Shown here in pieces: positions 1 to 9,646 of a DNA stretch of 64,000 nucleotides (the first letter of the stretch is position 1; each line of letters starts with the position of its first letter). The notes below the pieces were generated by a model. The model was not told the origin of the DNA, ran no database searches, and was given only the letters and a program-made list of their open reading frames with translations. The stretch comes from Burkholderia anthina (lineage in GTDB: Bacteria > Pseudomonadota > Gammaproteobacteria > Burkholderiales > Burkholderiaceae), in the NCBI RefSeq assembly GCF_902498995.1, contig NZ_CABVLY010000001.1, positions 124,001-188,000 of the forward strand, read 5' to 3'. Both the position numbers and the translations under genes were made by a program.

Positions 1-623
1 GCCGAGCGTTCCGTCACGCGCTTCAGGACCGATGCCGGTGCGGTATCCGGCGAGCCTGCATTGAACGGTGGCGCCGGCGCGTATTCGAGCGCGAGCTGGA
101 TCGACTGCGCCTCTTCGTCGCCGGCCAGCTCGGCGGCGATCGTCAATGCGAAGTCGATGCCGGCCGTCACGCCGCCGCCGGTGATCAGGTTGCCGTCGCG
201 CACCACGCGTTCGCGCACGGGCACCGCGCCGAGCGGCTCCAGCAGCGAATGAAAGGTCCAGTGCGTCGTTGCGCGGCGTCCGCGCAGCAGGCCGGCCACG
301 CCGAGCAGCAGCGCGCCCGTGCAGACCGACGTCACGTAGCGCGCCGTGGCCGCGCGCTGCTGCACGAACGCGATCGTTTCGGCATCGAGCAGCAACGCGT
401 TGATTCCGATTCCGCCGGGCACGCAGATCACGTCGAGCGGCGGGCAGTCGTCGAACGTGCAGGTCGGCGCGAGCGCGAGGCCGCTGCTCGACGCGACCGT
501 GTCGCGCGATTTCCAGACGAGATGGACGGCCGCGTCGGGCAGCGACGCGAGCACGTCGTGCGGGCCGGTGAGATCGAGTTGCTGGACGCCCGGAAACACG
601 AGAAGGCCGATATGCAGGGTCAT
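1..623 (-). CDS. inhA: Isonitrile hydratase-like DJ-1/PfpI family protein (C-terminus beyond window edge)
   Basis: The minus strand is open from an ATG at 623 to the left edge of the window, giving 207 residues with the end missing. It reads as a DJ-1/PfpI (ThiJ) superfamily protein of the isonitrile hydratase type, a family that hydrates isonitriles to N-substituted formamides in the cytoplasm. Asp17 (in LDLTGP), Cys101 and Thr102 (in SVCTGA) fall at exactly the numbers known for the catalytic residues of Pseudomonas InhA, and the ATTHW motif follows the nucleophile elbow. The gene is divergent from a GlxA-type regulator starting at 741, with about 117 bases between the starts, so that regulator probably controls it. 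Enzymatic specificity is inferred from residue conservation; another DJ-1 hydratase or amidase is possible. Confidence 0.8.
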   Translation of the reverse strand, partial: MTLHIGLLVFPGVQQLDLTGPHDVLASLPDAAVHLVWKSRDTVASSSGLALAPTCTFDDCPPLDVICVPGGIGINALLLDAETIAFVQQRAATARYVTSVCTGALLLGVAGLLRGRRATTHWTFHSLLEPLGAVPVRERVVRDGNLITGGGVTAGIDFALTIAAELAGDEEAQSIQLALEYAPAPPFNAGSPDTAPASVLKRVTERS

Positions 624-699
624 GCGAACACTCCGGATGGAAGGGGAACGCGCCGCGGCCGGCGCACGATGGACAGATCGATTCTAGGCGCGTAGTGTC

Positions 700-714
700 T
701 GGCGAAATTGCCAT
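700..714. promoter_or_regulatory. Candidate operator for the divergent GlxA-family regulator
   Basis: The sequence TGGCGAAATTGCCAT lies between the divergent starts at 623 and 741. It contains the dyad TGGC-N6-GCCA and matches nine of ten positions of TGGCSNGWWY, the site known for AdpA, a Streptomyces regulator with the same DJ-1 plus AraC architecture. The same TGGC-N3-ATTGCCAT pattern occurs upstream of the second GlxA-type regulator near 49.6 kb. Function is inferred. Confidence 0.4.
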
Positions 715-740
715 ATCGCCCACGTTTTCAGCCAATCGCC

Positions 741-1709
741 ATGTCCGCTGCGCCACGCTCGATCCTGGTCCTCGCGTTTCCCCGTGCGCAACTGCTCGAC
801 GTGACCGGGCCGCTGCAGGTGTTCGCTTCCGTCAACGAGCTCGCGCAGGAGCGCGGCCAGCCCGCACCGTATGCGCCGCGCGTCGTCGCCGCCGACGCGG
901 GGCCGATCGAGACGTCGTCCGGCCTCGTCGTGATGGCCGATTCGCTGCGCTCGGCCGGACGGCCCGATACGGTGATCGTGGCCGGCGGCAAGGGTGTGCA
1001 GGCGGCGTCGCGGGATGCGCGGATGGTGCGCTGGGTCCGGCAGCAGGCGCAGCGCGCACGACGTGTCGCGTCGGTCTGCACCGGCGCGTTCCTGCTTGCC
1101 GAGGCCGGCTTGCTCGACGGGCGGCGCGCGGTCACGCACTGGGCGCGCTGCGACGAATTCGCGGCGCGCTACCCGAACGTGCGCGTCGAAGCCGATCCGA
1201 TCTTCATCCGCGAAGGCGCGTTGTGGACGTCGGCCGGCGTGACGGCCGGCATCGATCTCGCGCTCGCGCTCGTCGAGGAGGATCTCGGGCGGGCGGTCGC
1301 ACTCGACGCCGCGCGTGAACTCGTCGTGTTCCTGAAGCGGCCGGGCGGACAGGCGCAGTTCAGCGCGATGCTGTCGATGCAGCGCACCGACGATCGCTTC
1401 GGCGAACTGCATGCGTGGATCGCCGAGCATCTGGCGGCCGACCTGTCGGTGCCGGCGCTGGCCGAGCGCGTCAGCATGAGCGAGCGCAGCTTCGTGCGCC
1501 ACTATCGCGCCGAAACCGGCCGCACGCCGGCGCGCGCGGTCGAGCAGATCCGCGTCGAGGCTGCGCAGCGTCTGCTCGGTGAAACCACGTGGCCCATCAA
1601 GCGAATTGCCACGCGCTGCGGCTTTGGTTCCGAAGAGACGCTGCGGCGCAGTTTCGTGCGCGTGCTTGGCGTGTCGCCGCAGGGCTATCGCGAGCGGTTC
1701 GTGCGGTAA
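741..1709 (+). CDS. GlxA family transcriptional regulator (DJ-1/PfpI domain plus AraC helix-turn-helix)
   Basis: This 322-residue regulator has an N-terminal DJ-1/PfpI amidotransferase-like domain (about residues 5-175) and a C-terminal AraC-type DNA-binding domain (about 210-320) with two helix-turn-helix units; the second ends in the typical CGFGSEETLRRSFVRVLGVSPQGYRERF stretch, seen in parts. The DJ-1 domain keeps the elbow cysteine (SVCTGAF) and the THW motif seen in the neighbouring isonitrile hydratase, so it may bind the same substrate or product as a signal. I chose the ATG at 741 because the DJ-1 fold begins just after it; an upstream in-frame ATG at 708 would add eleven residues without homology and overlap the likely operator. 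Divergent from the inhA-like gene, which it probably regulates. Confidence 0.88.
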   Translation: MSAAPRSILVLAFPRAQLLDVTGPLQVFASVNELAQERGQPAPYAPRVVAADAGPIETSSGLVVMADSLRSAGRPDTVIVAGGKGVQAASRDARMVRWVRQQAQRARRVASVCTGAFLLAEAGLLDGRRAVTHWARCDEFAARYPNVRVEADPIFIREGALWTSAGVTAGIDLALALVEEDLGRAVALDAARELVVFLKRPGGQAQFSAMLSMQRTDDRFGELHAWIAEHLAADLSVPALAERVSMSERSFVRHYRAETGRTPARAVEQIRVEAAQRLLGETTWPIKRIATRCGFGSEETLRRSFVRVLGVSPQGYRERFVR

Positions 1710-1906
1710 CGGCACCGATGCGCCGTTGGCGGCCGCGTGCGATTGCCGGGGGCGGAACGATTGCGGTGTCGAACTGAACGCAGGTCGATCACTTTCGAGT
1801 CCGAAACGCTGCGACTATTCAGAAGTGGAGAACAATAGGCGGGGGCTTGTGCCGTGCCCGCGGCGCGCTCTATTCTGTTTCGTTGGCGATTCGAAGGGGG
1901 CGCAGC

Positions 1907-2881
1907 ATGGACCGCATCCAGGCAATGGAAGTTTTCACCCGCGTGGTCGACGCGAACAGCTTTACGCGCGCGGCCGACACGCTCGCGATGCCGCGCGCGT
2001 CGGTAACGACCATCATCCAGAATCTCGAGGCGCTGCTCGGCGTGCGCCTGATGCACCGGACGACGCGCCGGCTGTCGCTGACGCCGGAGGGCGCCGCGTA
2101 CTACGAGCATTGCATGAAGATCATTTCGGAGATCGCGGAAGCCGACGCGAGTTTCCAGACCGGCAACCGCAAGCCGAGCGGCGTGCTGCGCGTACACATG
2201 CCGAGCTCGCTCGGGCGGCGCGTCGTGCTGCCCGAGTTGTCGCGCTTCCGGCAGCGCTATCCGGACATCACGCTCGATCTCGGCTTGTCGGACCGCTACG
2301 TCGATCCGGTCGAGGAGGGCATCGACTGCATGATCCGGGTCGGGCCGCTCGAGGATTCGTCGATGGTCGCGCGGCGGATCGGGATGCTCAAGCGCGTGAC
2401 CTGCGCGTCGCCCGACTATCTGGCGCGCCATGGCGAACCGCAGGAGATCGCCGATCTCGCCGATCACCATGCGGTGAATTTCCGGGCGAGCCACGGCGCG
2501 CGCGCGATTCCGTGGGTGTTCATGATCGAGGGCAAGCCGGTCGAGGTGCGGATGAACGGCAGCGTGACCGTCAACGATTCGGATGCGTACGTGACGTGCG
2601 GGCTCGAAGGGTTCGGGATGATCCAGCCGACGCTGTTCATGGTGCTGCCGAACCTGCTCGATGGTTCGCTCGTCGAAGTGCTGCCCGACTGCAATCCGAA
2701 ACCCAAGCCGATCTCGATCGTGTATCCGCACAACCGGCATCTGTCGCAGAAGGTGCGCGTGTTCGCGGACTGGATCGCGGAGTTGTTCGAATCGACGCCG
2801 GCGCTGGAAGGCGGGGAGAACTGGCGAGGGAAGGTGCGGGCGGAGGTGCCTGAGTCGCAGCGCGGGGCGGTGGTGGCATAG
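1907..2881 (+). CDS. LysR family transcriptional regulator
   Basis: A 324-residue LysR-type regulator. The N-terminal winged helix-turn-helix (residues 1-60) begins MDRIQAMEVFTRVVDANSF and includes the recognition-helix region PRASVTTIIQNLE; the rest is the periplasmic-binding-protein-like effector domain. The family is tetrameric, autoregulates, and responds to small-molecule co-inducers; the closest general group is the large DsdC/YhjC-like set that regulates oxidoreductases or efflux. The ATG at 1907 follows a strong purine-rich ribosome site (GAAGGGGG). Neither neighbour is an obvious divergent target: a GlxA regulator ends upstream on the same strand and a tRNA follows on the other. Its regulon cannot be read from this window. 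Confidence 0.9.
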   Translation: MDRIQAMEVFTRVVDANSFTRAADTLAMPRASVTTIIQNLEALLGVRLMHRTTRRLSLTPEGAAYYEHCMKIISEIAEADASFQTGNRKPSGVLRVHMPSSLGRRVVLPELSRFRQRYPDITLDLGLSDRYVDPVEEGIDCMIRVGPLEDSSMVARRIGMLKRVTCASPDYLARHGEPQEIADLADHHAVNFRASHGARAIPWVFMIEGKPVEVRMNGSVTVNDSDAYVTCGLEGFGMIQPTLFMVLPNLLDGSLVEVLPDCNPKPKPISIVYPHNRHLSQKVRVFADWIAELFESTPALEGGENWRGKVRAEVPESQRGAVVA

Positions 2882-2948
2882 CGCGCAACATGCGCGTGAC
2901 CTGAAAGACGGGTGACGCGCGATACCCGCTTGCGCCGGATGAGACAAT

Positions 2949-2988
2949 GAAAAAAGCCGCTGATCCTTGCGGAACAGCGGCTTTTCGC
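2949..2988 (-). terminator. Intrinsic terminator between LysR gene and tRNA-Met
   Basis: Perfect 7-bp stem GCCGCTG (2956-2962) / CAGCGGC (2975-2981) flanked by A and T runs on both sides. It sits just beyond the 3' end of the minus-strand tRNA and after the plus-strand LysR gene, so it can serve both. Confidence 0.75.
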
Positions 2989-2991
2989 ATT

Positions 2992-3068
<77 letters not shown>

Positions 3069-3192
3069 GAAGACTTGAATTATGTAGATGTGCCGCCCGG
3101 CTGTCAACACCTTTTTCCATCTTCCCTGAAAAAAAGTGCCGGCGGCCCGTTCGGGCCAGGATAGCGGGCGGGGTGCCGCCCGCTATCCTGCC

Positions 3193-4851
3193 TCAATCCT
3201 GCGCGTAGATATTGGAGTCCTTCGTCTCCTTGACGAACAGCAGGCCGATCACGAACGTGACCAGCGCGATCACGATCGGATACCAGAGCCCCGAGTAGAT
3301 GTCGCCCTTCGCCGCGACGATCGCGAACGCGGTCGCCGGCAGGAAACCGCCGAACCAGCCGTTGCCGATGTGGTACGGCAGCGACATCGACGTATAGCGG
3401 ATCCGCGTCGGGAACATCTCGACCAGCATCGCGGCGATCGGGCCGTAGACCATCGTCACGTAGATCACGAGGATCGTCAGGATCACGATCGTCATCGGCC
3501 AGTTGAGCTGCGCCGGATCGGCCTTGGCCGGATAGCCTGCCGCCTTCAGCGTCGACGCGAGTGTCTTGTCGAACGCCGCGCCCTGCGCCTTCGCATCGGC
3601 CGCCTTGCCGTCATAGGCCGGGATCACCGTGTCGCCCACCTTGATCTCGGCGGTCGCGCCCGCCGGCGCCGCGACGTTCTCGTAGTTCAGGCCGGCCTTC
3701 GCAAGCGCGCCCTTCGCGATGTCGCACGAGTTCGTGAACTTCGACGTGCCCACCGGGTTGAACTGGAACGAGCAGGTGGCCGGGTCGGCGACGACCGTGA
3801 TCGGCGACTTCTGCGTCGCGAGCTCGAGCTGCGGGTTCGCGTAGTGCGTGAGCGCCTTGAACAGCGGGAAGTAGGTGAGCGCCGCGATCAGGCAGCCGGC
3901 GAGAATGATCGGCTTGCGGCCGATCCGGTCCGACAGCGAGCCGAAGAACAGGAAGAACGGCGTGCCGATCAGGAGCGCGAGCGCGATCAGGATGTTCGCG
4001 CTGGAGCCGTCGACCTTCAGCGTCTGCGTGAGGAAGAACAGCGCGTAGAACTGGCCCGTGTACCAGACGACGGCCTGGCCGGCGGTCAGGCCGACGAGCG
4101 CGAGGATCACGATCTTCAGGTTCTTCCACTGGCCGAATGCTTCGGTCAGCGGCGCCTTCGACGTCTTGCCTTCCGCCTTGATGCGCAGGAACACCGGCGA
4201 TTCGTTCAGCTGCATCCGGATCCACACCGACACCGCGAGCAGCAGGATCGACGCGATGAACGGCACGCGCCAGCCCCAGTTGCCGAACGCTTCCTCGCCG
4301 ATGAAGGTGCGCACGCCGAGGATCACGAGCAGCGACAGGAACAGGCCGAGCGTCGCGGTCGTCTGGATCCACGCGGTGTAGAAGCCGCGCCGGTTCGCCG
4401 GTGCATGTTCGGCGACGTAGGTTGCCGCGCCGCCGTACTCGCCGCCGAGCGCGAGGCCCTGCAGCAGCCGCATCGCGATGAAGATCACCGGAGCGGCGAT
4501 GCCGATCGACGTGTAGCCGGGCAGGAAGCCGACCACGAACGTCGAGATGCCCATGATCACGATCGTCACGAGGAACGTGTGCTTGCGGCCGACGAGGTCG
4601 CCGAGCCGGCCGAACACGATCGCGCCGAACGGTCGTACGGCGAAGCCGGCCGCGAAGCCGAGCAGCGTGAAGATGAACGCGGCGGTCGGATTGACCCCGG
4701 AGAAGAAGCTCTTGCTGATGTAGGCCGCGAGCGAGCCGGCCAGGTAAAAGTCGTACCACTCGAACACGGTGCCGAGCGACGATGCGAAGATCACCTTCTT
4801 TTCTTCGCCCGTCATCGGCGAGTGCGAAATTTGCCCGCCTAACGTTGCCAT
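3193..4851 (-). CDS. MHS-family major facilitator transporter with a large soluble insert
   Basis: A 552-residue inner-membrane proton symporter of the metabolite:H+ symporter (MHS) subgroup (ProP, ShiA, KgtP relatives). Diagnostic features are SLGTVFEWYDFYLAG at residues 25-39, the loop motif GRLGDLVGRKH (81-91), LQGLALGGEYGGA (130-142), WGWRVPF, and the second loop motif GSLSDRIGRKP (304-314). An unusual hydrophilic segment of about 110 residues (roughly 337-450) with two cysteines (360, 376) interrupts the second half, where most MHS proteins have only a short loop. The substrate is unknown; dicarboxylates, osmolytes and aromatic acids are all handled by this family. A TctDE-like two-component system lies directly upstream on the same strand, suggesting it could control this transporter. 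Confidence 0.88.
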   Translation of the reverse strand: MATLGGQISHSPMTGEEKKVIFASSLGTVFEWYDFYLAGSLAAYISKSFFSGVNPTAAFIFTLLGFAAGFAVRPFGAIVFGRLGDLVGRKHTFLVTIVIMGISTFVVGFLPGYTSIGIAAPVIFIAMRLLQGLALGGEYGGAATYVAEHAPANRRGFYTAWIQTTATLGLFLSLLVILGVRTFIGEEAFGNWGWRVPFIASILLLAVSVWIRMQLNESPVFLRIKAEGKTSKAPLTEAFGQWKNLKIVILALVGLTAGQAVVWYTGQFYALFFLTQTLKVDGSSANILIALALLIGTPFFLFFGSLSDRIGRKPIILAGCLIAALTYFPLFKALTHYANPQLELATQKSPITVVADPATCSFQFNPVGTSKFTNSCDIAKGALAKAGLNYENVAAPAGATAEIKVGDTVIPAYDGKAADAKAQGAAFDKTLASTLKAAGYPAKADPAQLNWPMTIVILTILVIYVTMVYGPIAAMLVEMFPTRIRYTSMSLPYHIGNGWFGGFLPATAFAIVAAKGDIYSGLWYPIVIALVTFVIGLLFVKETKDSNIYAQD

Positions 4852-5082
4852 GAATCGTCTCCAAGTCCCTTGATATAGATATGCGGCCGCCTTGGGTGGG
4901 CGGGCCTGTCGACGATTATTGGCAGGGAAACTTACGGCGCACTGACTCGCGCATGCAAAACGACTGCGCGTTAACCCGCGAAGAACCGGCTGCTTCGCGT
5001 CCCGATCGTGTCGCGAACGGGCGATAAAACGGCGGTTTCGAAGCGATCGCGCCGGCCGGGCGGGATGGGCCCGGCGCGCGTG

Positions 5083-6636
5083 TCAGGATGGATCGGGCGC
5101 GGCGCCCGACAGCGGCAGGCTGATGCGCACGAGCGTGCCGGCGAGGCGCGGCGCGTGCTGATAGACGTGATCGTCGAGCGTCAGCGTGCCGCCATGCTGC
5201 GCGGCGATTTCGCGCACGATCGCGAGCCCCAGCCCGCTGCCGTCGCCTTCGCGGCCGAGGATCCGGTAGAAGCGCTCGACGACGCGCTCGCGTTCGCCGG
5301 CCGGGATGCCGGGCCCGGTATCCTCGACTTCGAGATGCACGCGCCGCGCCGCATGGTCGGCGCGCACGCGCACGGTGATTTGACCGCCTTCGGGCGTGTA
5401 GCGGATCGCGTTGTCGACGAGGTTGCCGAGCATCTCGCGCAGCATCACGGGATGGCCGTCGACGTCGAGCGGCGCGTCGTCCTCGGGGCCTTCGTAGCCG
5501 AGGTCCATCCGTTTCGCGAGCGCGGCCTGCACCCAGTCGCGCACCGTGCGCCGCGCGAGCGAGCCGATCTCGACCGGCTCGAACGTCAGCCCGCTCGCAC
5601 GGTTCTCGGCGCGTGCGAGCGCAAGCAGTTGCGTGACGAGCCGTGCGGCCTGCTCGGAGCTCGTCGCGATCTGCTCGAGCGAGCGCTGCACGTCGGGCGG
5701 CACGGGGTGGCGCAGCGCGAATTCGGCCTGCGTGCGCAAGCCGGCGAGCGGCGTCTTCATCTGGTGCGCGGCGTCGGCGATGAAGCGCTTTTGCAGCGCC
5801 ATGTTCTGTTCGAGGCGCGCAAGCAGGTCGTTGAACGACGTGACGAGCGGCTCGATCTCGGGCGGCGCGCGCTGCGCCTCGACGGGCGACAGGTCGTCGG
5901 GCCGCCGCGCGCGGATGTGCGCCTGCAGCGCGTTGAGCGGCGCGAGCCCGCGCGACAGCCCGAACCACACGAGCAGGATCGCGAGCGGCAGGATCACGAA
6001 CTGCGGCAGGATCACGCCCTTGATGATGTCGTTCGCGAGTGCATTGCGCTTGTCGAGCGTCTCGCCGACCTGCACGAGCACCGGTTGCGTGTCGCTCGAC
6101 TGCGGCAGCGCGACGGTCGTATACGCGACGCGCACGTCGTTGCCGCGCAGCAGGTCGTCGCGGAACACGACGACGCCCGGCGGCGGGCGATCCTCGTCGC
6201 GCGGCAGCGGCATGTCGGCTTCGCCCGCGACCAGTTCGCCGCGCGTGCCGAGTACCTGGAAGTAGACGCTGTCGACGTTGTCCGCGCGCAGGAAGTCGCG
6301 TGTCTGCTGCGGCAGCGTCAGCTCGGCGACGCCGTTGACCGGATGGATCTGCCGCGCGAGCACATATGCATTGGTTTCGAGCGCGCGGTCGAACGGGCCG
6401 TTCGCGATCGTCTTCGCGACGAGATAGGTGACGGCGATGCTCATCGGCCACAGCAGCAGGAGCGGCGCGAGCATCCAGTCGAGGATTTCGCCGAACAGCG
6501 AGCGGGGGCGCGCGGCTTCGGGCGTGTCGATTTCGTCGGGTGGCGCGAACGGGTTCTCGTAGCGCGCGTCGCGCGCCACGTCGGCGGCGGACGGCTGCTC
6601 GCCGCTCGGATGACGGGAATGGGACGGCGTGGCCAT
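5083..6636 (-). CDS. Sensor histidine kinase, TctE-like
   Basis: A 517-residue membrane kinase. Segments are: a long cytosolic N-terminus; membrane helix 1 (about 55-76); a periplasmic sensor of about 130 residues with the ALETNAYVLARQI start typical of the two-component sensor N-domain found in TctE-type kinases; membrane helix 2 (about 207-227); HAMP-like linker; HisKA with the phospho-acceptor His291 in ADAAHQMKTPLAG; and an HATPase domain with N box (NLVDNAIRYTP), G1 (DTGPGIP) and G2 (GSGLGLAI). The ATG at 6636 lies 17 bases after the stop of the response regulator, so the two form one operon. TctE-type kinases usually sense carboxylates; the signal here is inferred only. Confidence 0.9.
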   Translation of the reverse strand: MATPSHSRHPSGEQPSAADVARDARYENPFAPPDEIDTPEAARPRSLFGEILDWMLAPLLLLWPMSIAVTYLVAKTIANGPFDRALETNAYVLARQIHPVNGVAELTLPQQTRDFLRADNVDSVYFQVLGTRGELVAGEADMPLPRDEDRPPPGVVVFRDDLLRGNDVRVAYTTVALPQSSDTQPVLVQVGETLDKRNALANDIIKGVILPQFVILPLAILLVWFGLSRGLAPLNALQAHIRARRPDDLSPVEAQRAPPEIEPLVTSFNDLLARLEQNMALQKRFIADAAHQMKTPLAGLRTQAEFALRHPVPPDVQRSLEQIATSSEQAARLVTQLLALARAENRASGLTFEPVEIGSLARRTVRDWVQAALAKRMDLGYEGPEDDAPLDVDGHPVMLREMLGNLVDNAIRYTPEGGQITVRVRADHAARRVHLEVEDTGPGIPAGERERVVERFYRILGREGDGSGLGLAIVREIAAQHGGTLTLDDHVYQHAPRLAGTLVRISLPLSGAAPDPS

Positions 6637-6653
6637 CGCGGCGACGGCCGGGG

Positions 6654-7382
6654 TCAGCGCAGCGGCGTGCCGGCCGCCGTGGGCTGGGGCGCTGCCGTGT
6701 CGGCCGGCGCCGCGGGTGCGACTTTCTCGAGGCAGTAGCCGAGGCCGCGCACGGTGGAGATCCGCACGCCGCTCGGCTCGATCTTCTTGCGCAGCCGGTG
6801 CACGTACACTTCGATCGCGTTGTTGCTGACTTCCTCGCCCCATTCGCACAGATGGTCGACGAGCTGCTCCTTCGACACGAGCCGGCCGATGCGCTGCAGC
6901 AGCACTTCGAGCAGGCCGAGTTCGCGCGCGGACAGGTCGAGCACGCGCTCGTTCGCATACGCGATGCGGCCGACCTGGTCGAACGCGAGCGAGCCGTGGC
7001 GCACGACGGTCGGGCCGCCGCCCGCGCCGCGCCGGGTCAGCGCGCGCACGCGCGCCTCGAGCTCGTTGAGCGCGAACGGCTTGGCCATGTAATCGTCCGC
7101 GCCGAGATCGAGCCCCTTCACGCGCTCGTCGACGCTGTCGGCGGCGGTGAGGATCAGCACGGGGAGGTTGGAGTTGCGCGCGCGCAGGCGCCTCAGCACG
7201 TCGAGCCCGGACATTTTGGGCAGCCCGAGATCGAGGATCAGCAGGTCGAAAGCCTGCATCGACAGCGCGGTATCGGCGTCGACGCCGCTCTTCACGTGGT
7301 CGACCGCATAGCCCGATTGGCGGAGTGACCGGGTGAGGCCGTCCGCGAGTATGCTGTCGTCTTCGGCGATGAGAATTCGCAT
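6654..7382 (-). CDS. Response regulator, OmpR/PhoB family (TctD/QseB-like)
   Basis: A 242-residue response regulator with a receiver domain (residues 1-115: acidic pair Asp8-Asp9, phosphorylation site Asp51 in LILDLGLP, switch Thr79, Lys101) and a C-terminal winged helix DNA-binding domain (about 125-220, ending VRISTVRGLGYCLEK). The start at 7382 (MRILIAEDD) is where the receiver fold begins; a longer upstream in-frame start would add 41 residues and run into the recA promoter. The C-terminal tail of about 20 residues is Ala/Pro-rich. It is the first gene of an operon with the downstream sensor kinase and is divergent from recA. Confidence 0.92.
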   Translation of the reverse strand: MRILIAEDDSILADGLTRSLRQSGYAVDHVKSGVDADTALSMQAFDLLILDLGLPKMSGLDVLRRLRARNSNLPVLILTAADSVDERVKGLDLGADDYMAKPFALNELEARVRALTRRGAGGGPTVVRHGSLAFDQVGRIAYANERVLDLSARELGLLEVLLQRIGRLVSKEQLVDHLCEWGEEVSNNAIEVYVHRLRKKIEPSGVRISTVRGLGYCLEKVAPAAPADTAAPQPTAAGTPLR

Positions 7383-7468
7383 GTTGCTGACCGGTGGCCG
7401 GCGGGGCGTTCGCGCCGGCGCGGCTGTCTCCGAAGTTATTCGTGTACGACGCAACCCGCATTGCGGGC

Positions 7469-7499
7469 TTGCATAAAACACTGTTTTTTTATACAGTGT
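7469..7499 (+). promoter_or_regulatory. recA promoter with LexA (SOS) box
   Basis: Perfect dyad ACACTGT-N8-ACAGTGT at 7478-7499 contains CTGT-N8-ACAG, the LexA operator of beta- and gamma-proteobacteria. It overlaps a plausible promoter (TTGCAT at 7469, TACAGT at 7492, spacer 17), so LexA binding would block RNA polymerase, as at E. coli recA. The operator lies 74 bases before the recA start. Confidence 0.9.
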
Positions 7500-7572
7500 C
7501 TGCATTCGTGGGCGGCGCTTGAAAGCGGGCGCGCCTCTAACAGACGCTGCTCATCATAGCAAAGGACGATTC

Positions 7573-8642
<1,070 letters not shown>

Positions 8643-8643
<1 letters not shown>

Positions 8644-9500
8644 TGGTCGGGCGCCGAGGTCAGGCTGGCGAACCGGAGCAGAGCGACGCGCCCGAAACGG
8701 CGGGCCGTTCCGGCCGGCGAACCGGGTCCTCGGGCACCAACCGGCGGGTCGCGGGCAGTCAGGCCGCGAACCGCACCGCGACGAGGGCATCCGACGATGC
8801 CCTCGTTTCGTTTCAGATTGCCGCGCCGGTCGACCCGTTCGACGACGACGAATCGTTCGACGCGCACGACCGGCCGCGCCGTCGCGTGTCCGGCGTCAGC
8901 TTCCCGGGCGAGCGCGCAGCCGGTGCCGCGGCGCCGGTTGCGGAAGACGTCTATACCCGCAGCAGCCAGCATCCCCGTCGCACGCGCCGCGCGTCCGGTG
9001 CTTCTTCCGGCGATGAGCCGGGCGCGAGCGCGCGCAAGTCGTCGAAGCCGCCGCGTTCGCTGAAGGGCCGTGCACTCGGCTATCTGTCCCGGCGCGAGTA
9101 CAGCCGCGCTGAACTCGCACGCAAGCTCGCGCCGTACGTCGGCGAGGACGAATCGGTCGAACCGGTGCTCGATGCGCTGGAAAAGGACGGCTGGTTGTCC
9201 GATGCGCGCTTTGCCGAGAGCCTCGTGCATCGCCGTGCATCGCGTGTCGGGGTCGCGCGCATCGTCAGCGAACTGAAGCGCCATGCGGTCGGCGACAGTC
9301 TCGTCGAGGAAGTGAATGCACAATTGCGCGAGACCGAGTTGACACGCGCGCAGGCCGTCTGGCGCAAGAAATTCGGTGCACTGCCGCAAACGCCGGCCGA
9401 GCGTGCGAAGCAGGCGCGCTTTCTTGCCGCGCGCGGCTTCTCGAGCGCGACCATCGTGAAATTGCTGAAAGTCGGCGACGATTTCCCGATCGACGACTGA
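8643..9500 (+). CDS. recX: Regulatory protein RecX with long N-terminal extension
   Basis: RecX binds RecA filaments and limits their extension. The conserved RecX region begins near residue 139 (SLKGRALGYLSRREYSRAEL) and has the expected three-helix repeats, including LEKDGWLSDARFAESLV and ARFLAARGFSSATI. In front are about 138 residues rich in Arg, Ser, Ala and acidic clusters (PFDDDESFD) that look disordered; many RecX proteins consist only of the conserved domain. The ATG at 8643 overlaps the recA stop (TGATG), implying translational coupling. No internal start with a good ribosome site was obvious at the domain border, so the extension may be real. Confidence 0.88.
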
Positions 9501-9603
9501 CCGGTCCAGTCACGCGCGCGGCGCGCGATTTTGCTGCAATGCAACCATCGATGGACAGCGGGGAATACCCGCCGTCGCGGCAGGCTGCCTCAAATACCCA
9601 ATA

Positions 9604-9612
9604 TGCTAAAAT
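9604..9612 (+). promoter_or_regulatory. Extended -10 promoter element upstream of the DUF2889 gene
   Basis: TGC-TAAAAT is an extended -10 element in a locally AT-rich stretch, about 35 bases before the ATG at 9647. No good -35 was seen. Confidence 0.4.
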
Positions 9613-9646
9613 CCATGGGTTTTCCTCTTCGGCCTCAACCTCCAGC

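Noticed and set aside
2637..2990. Minus-strand frame overlapping the LysR 3' end and the tRNA terminator
   Set aside because: It runs through a terminator hairpin and antisense to a conserved gene; no coding features.
5083..7461. Fusion of the sensor kinase frame with about 275 residues upstream
   Set aside because: The extra part is an Arg-rich out-of-frame translation of the response regulator gene; the kinase starts cleanly at 6636.
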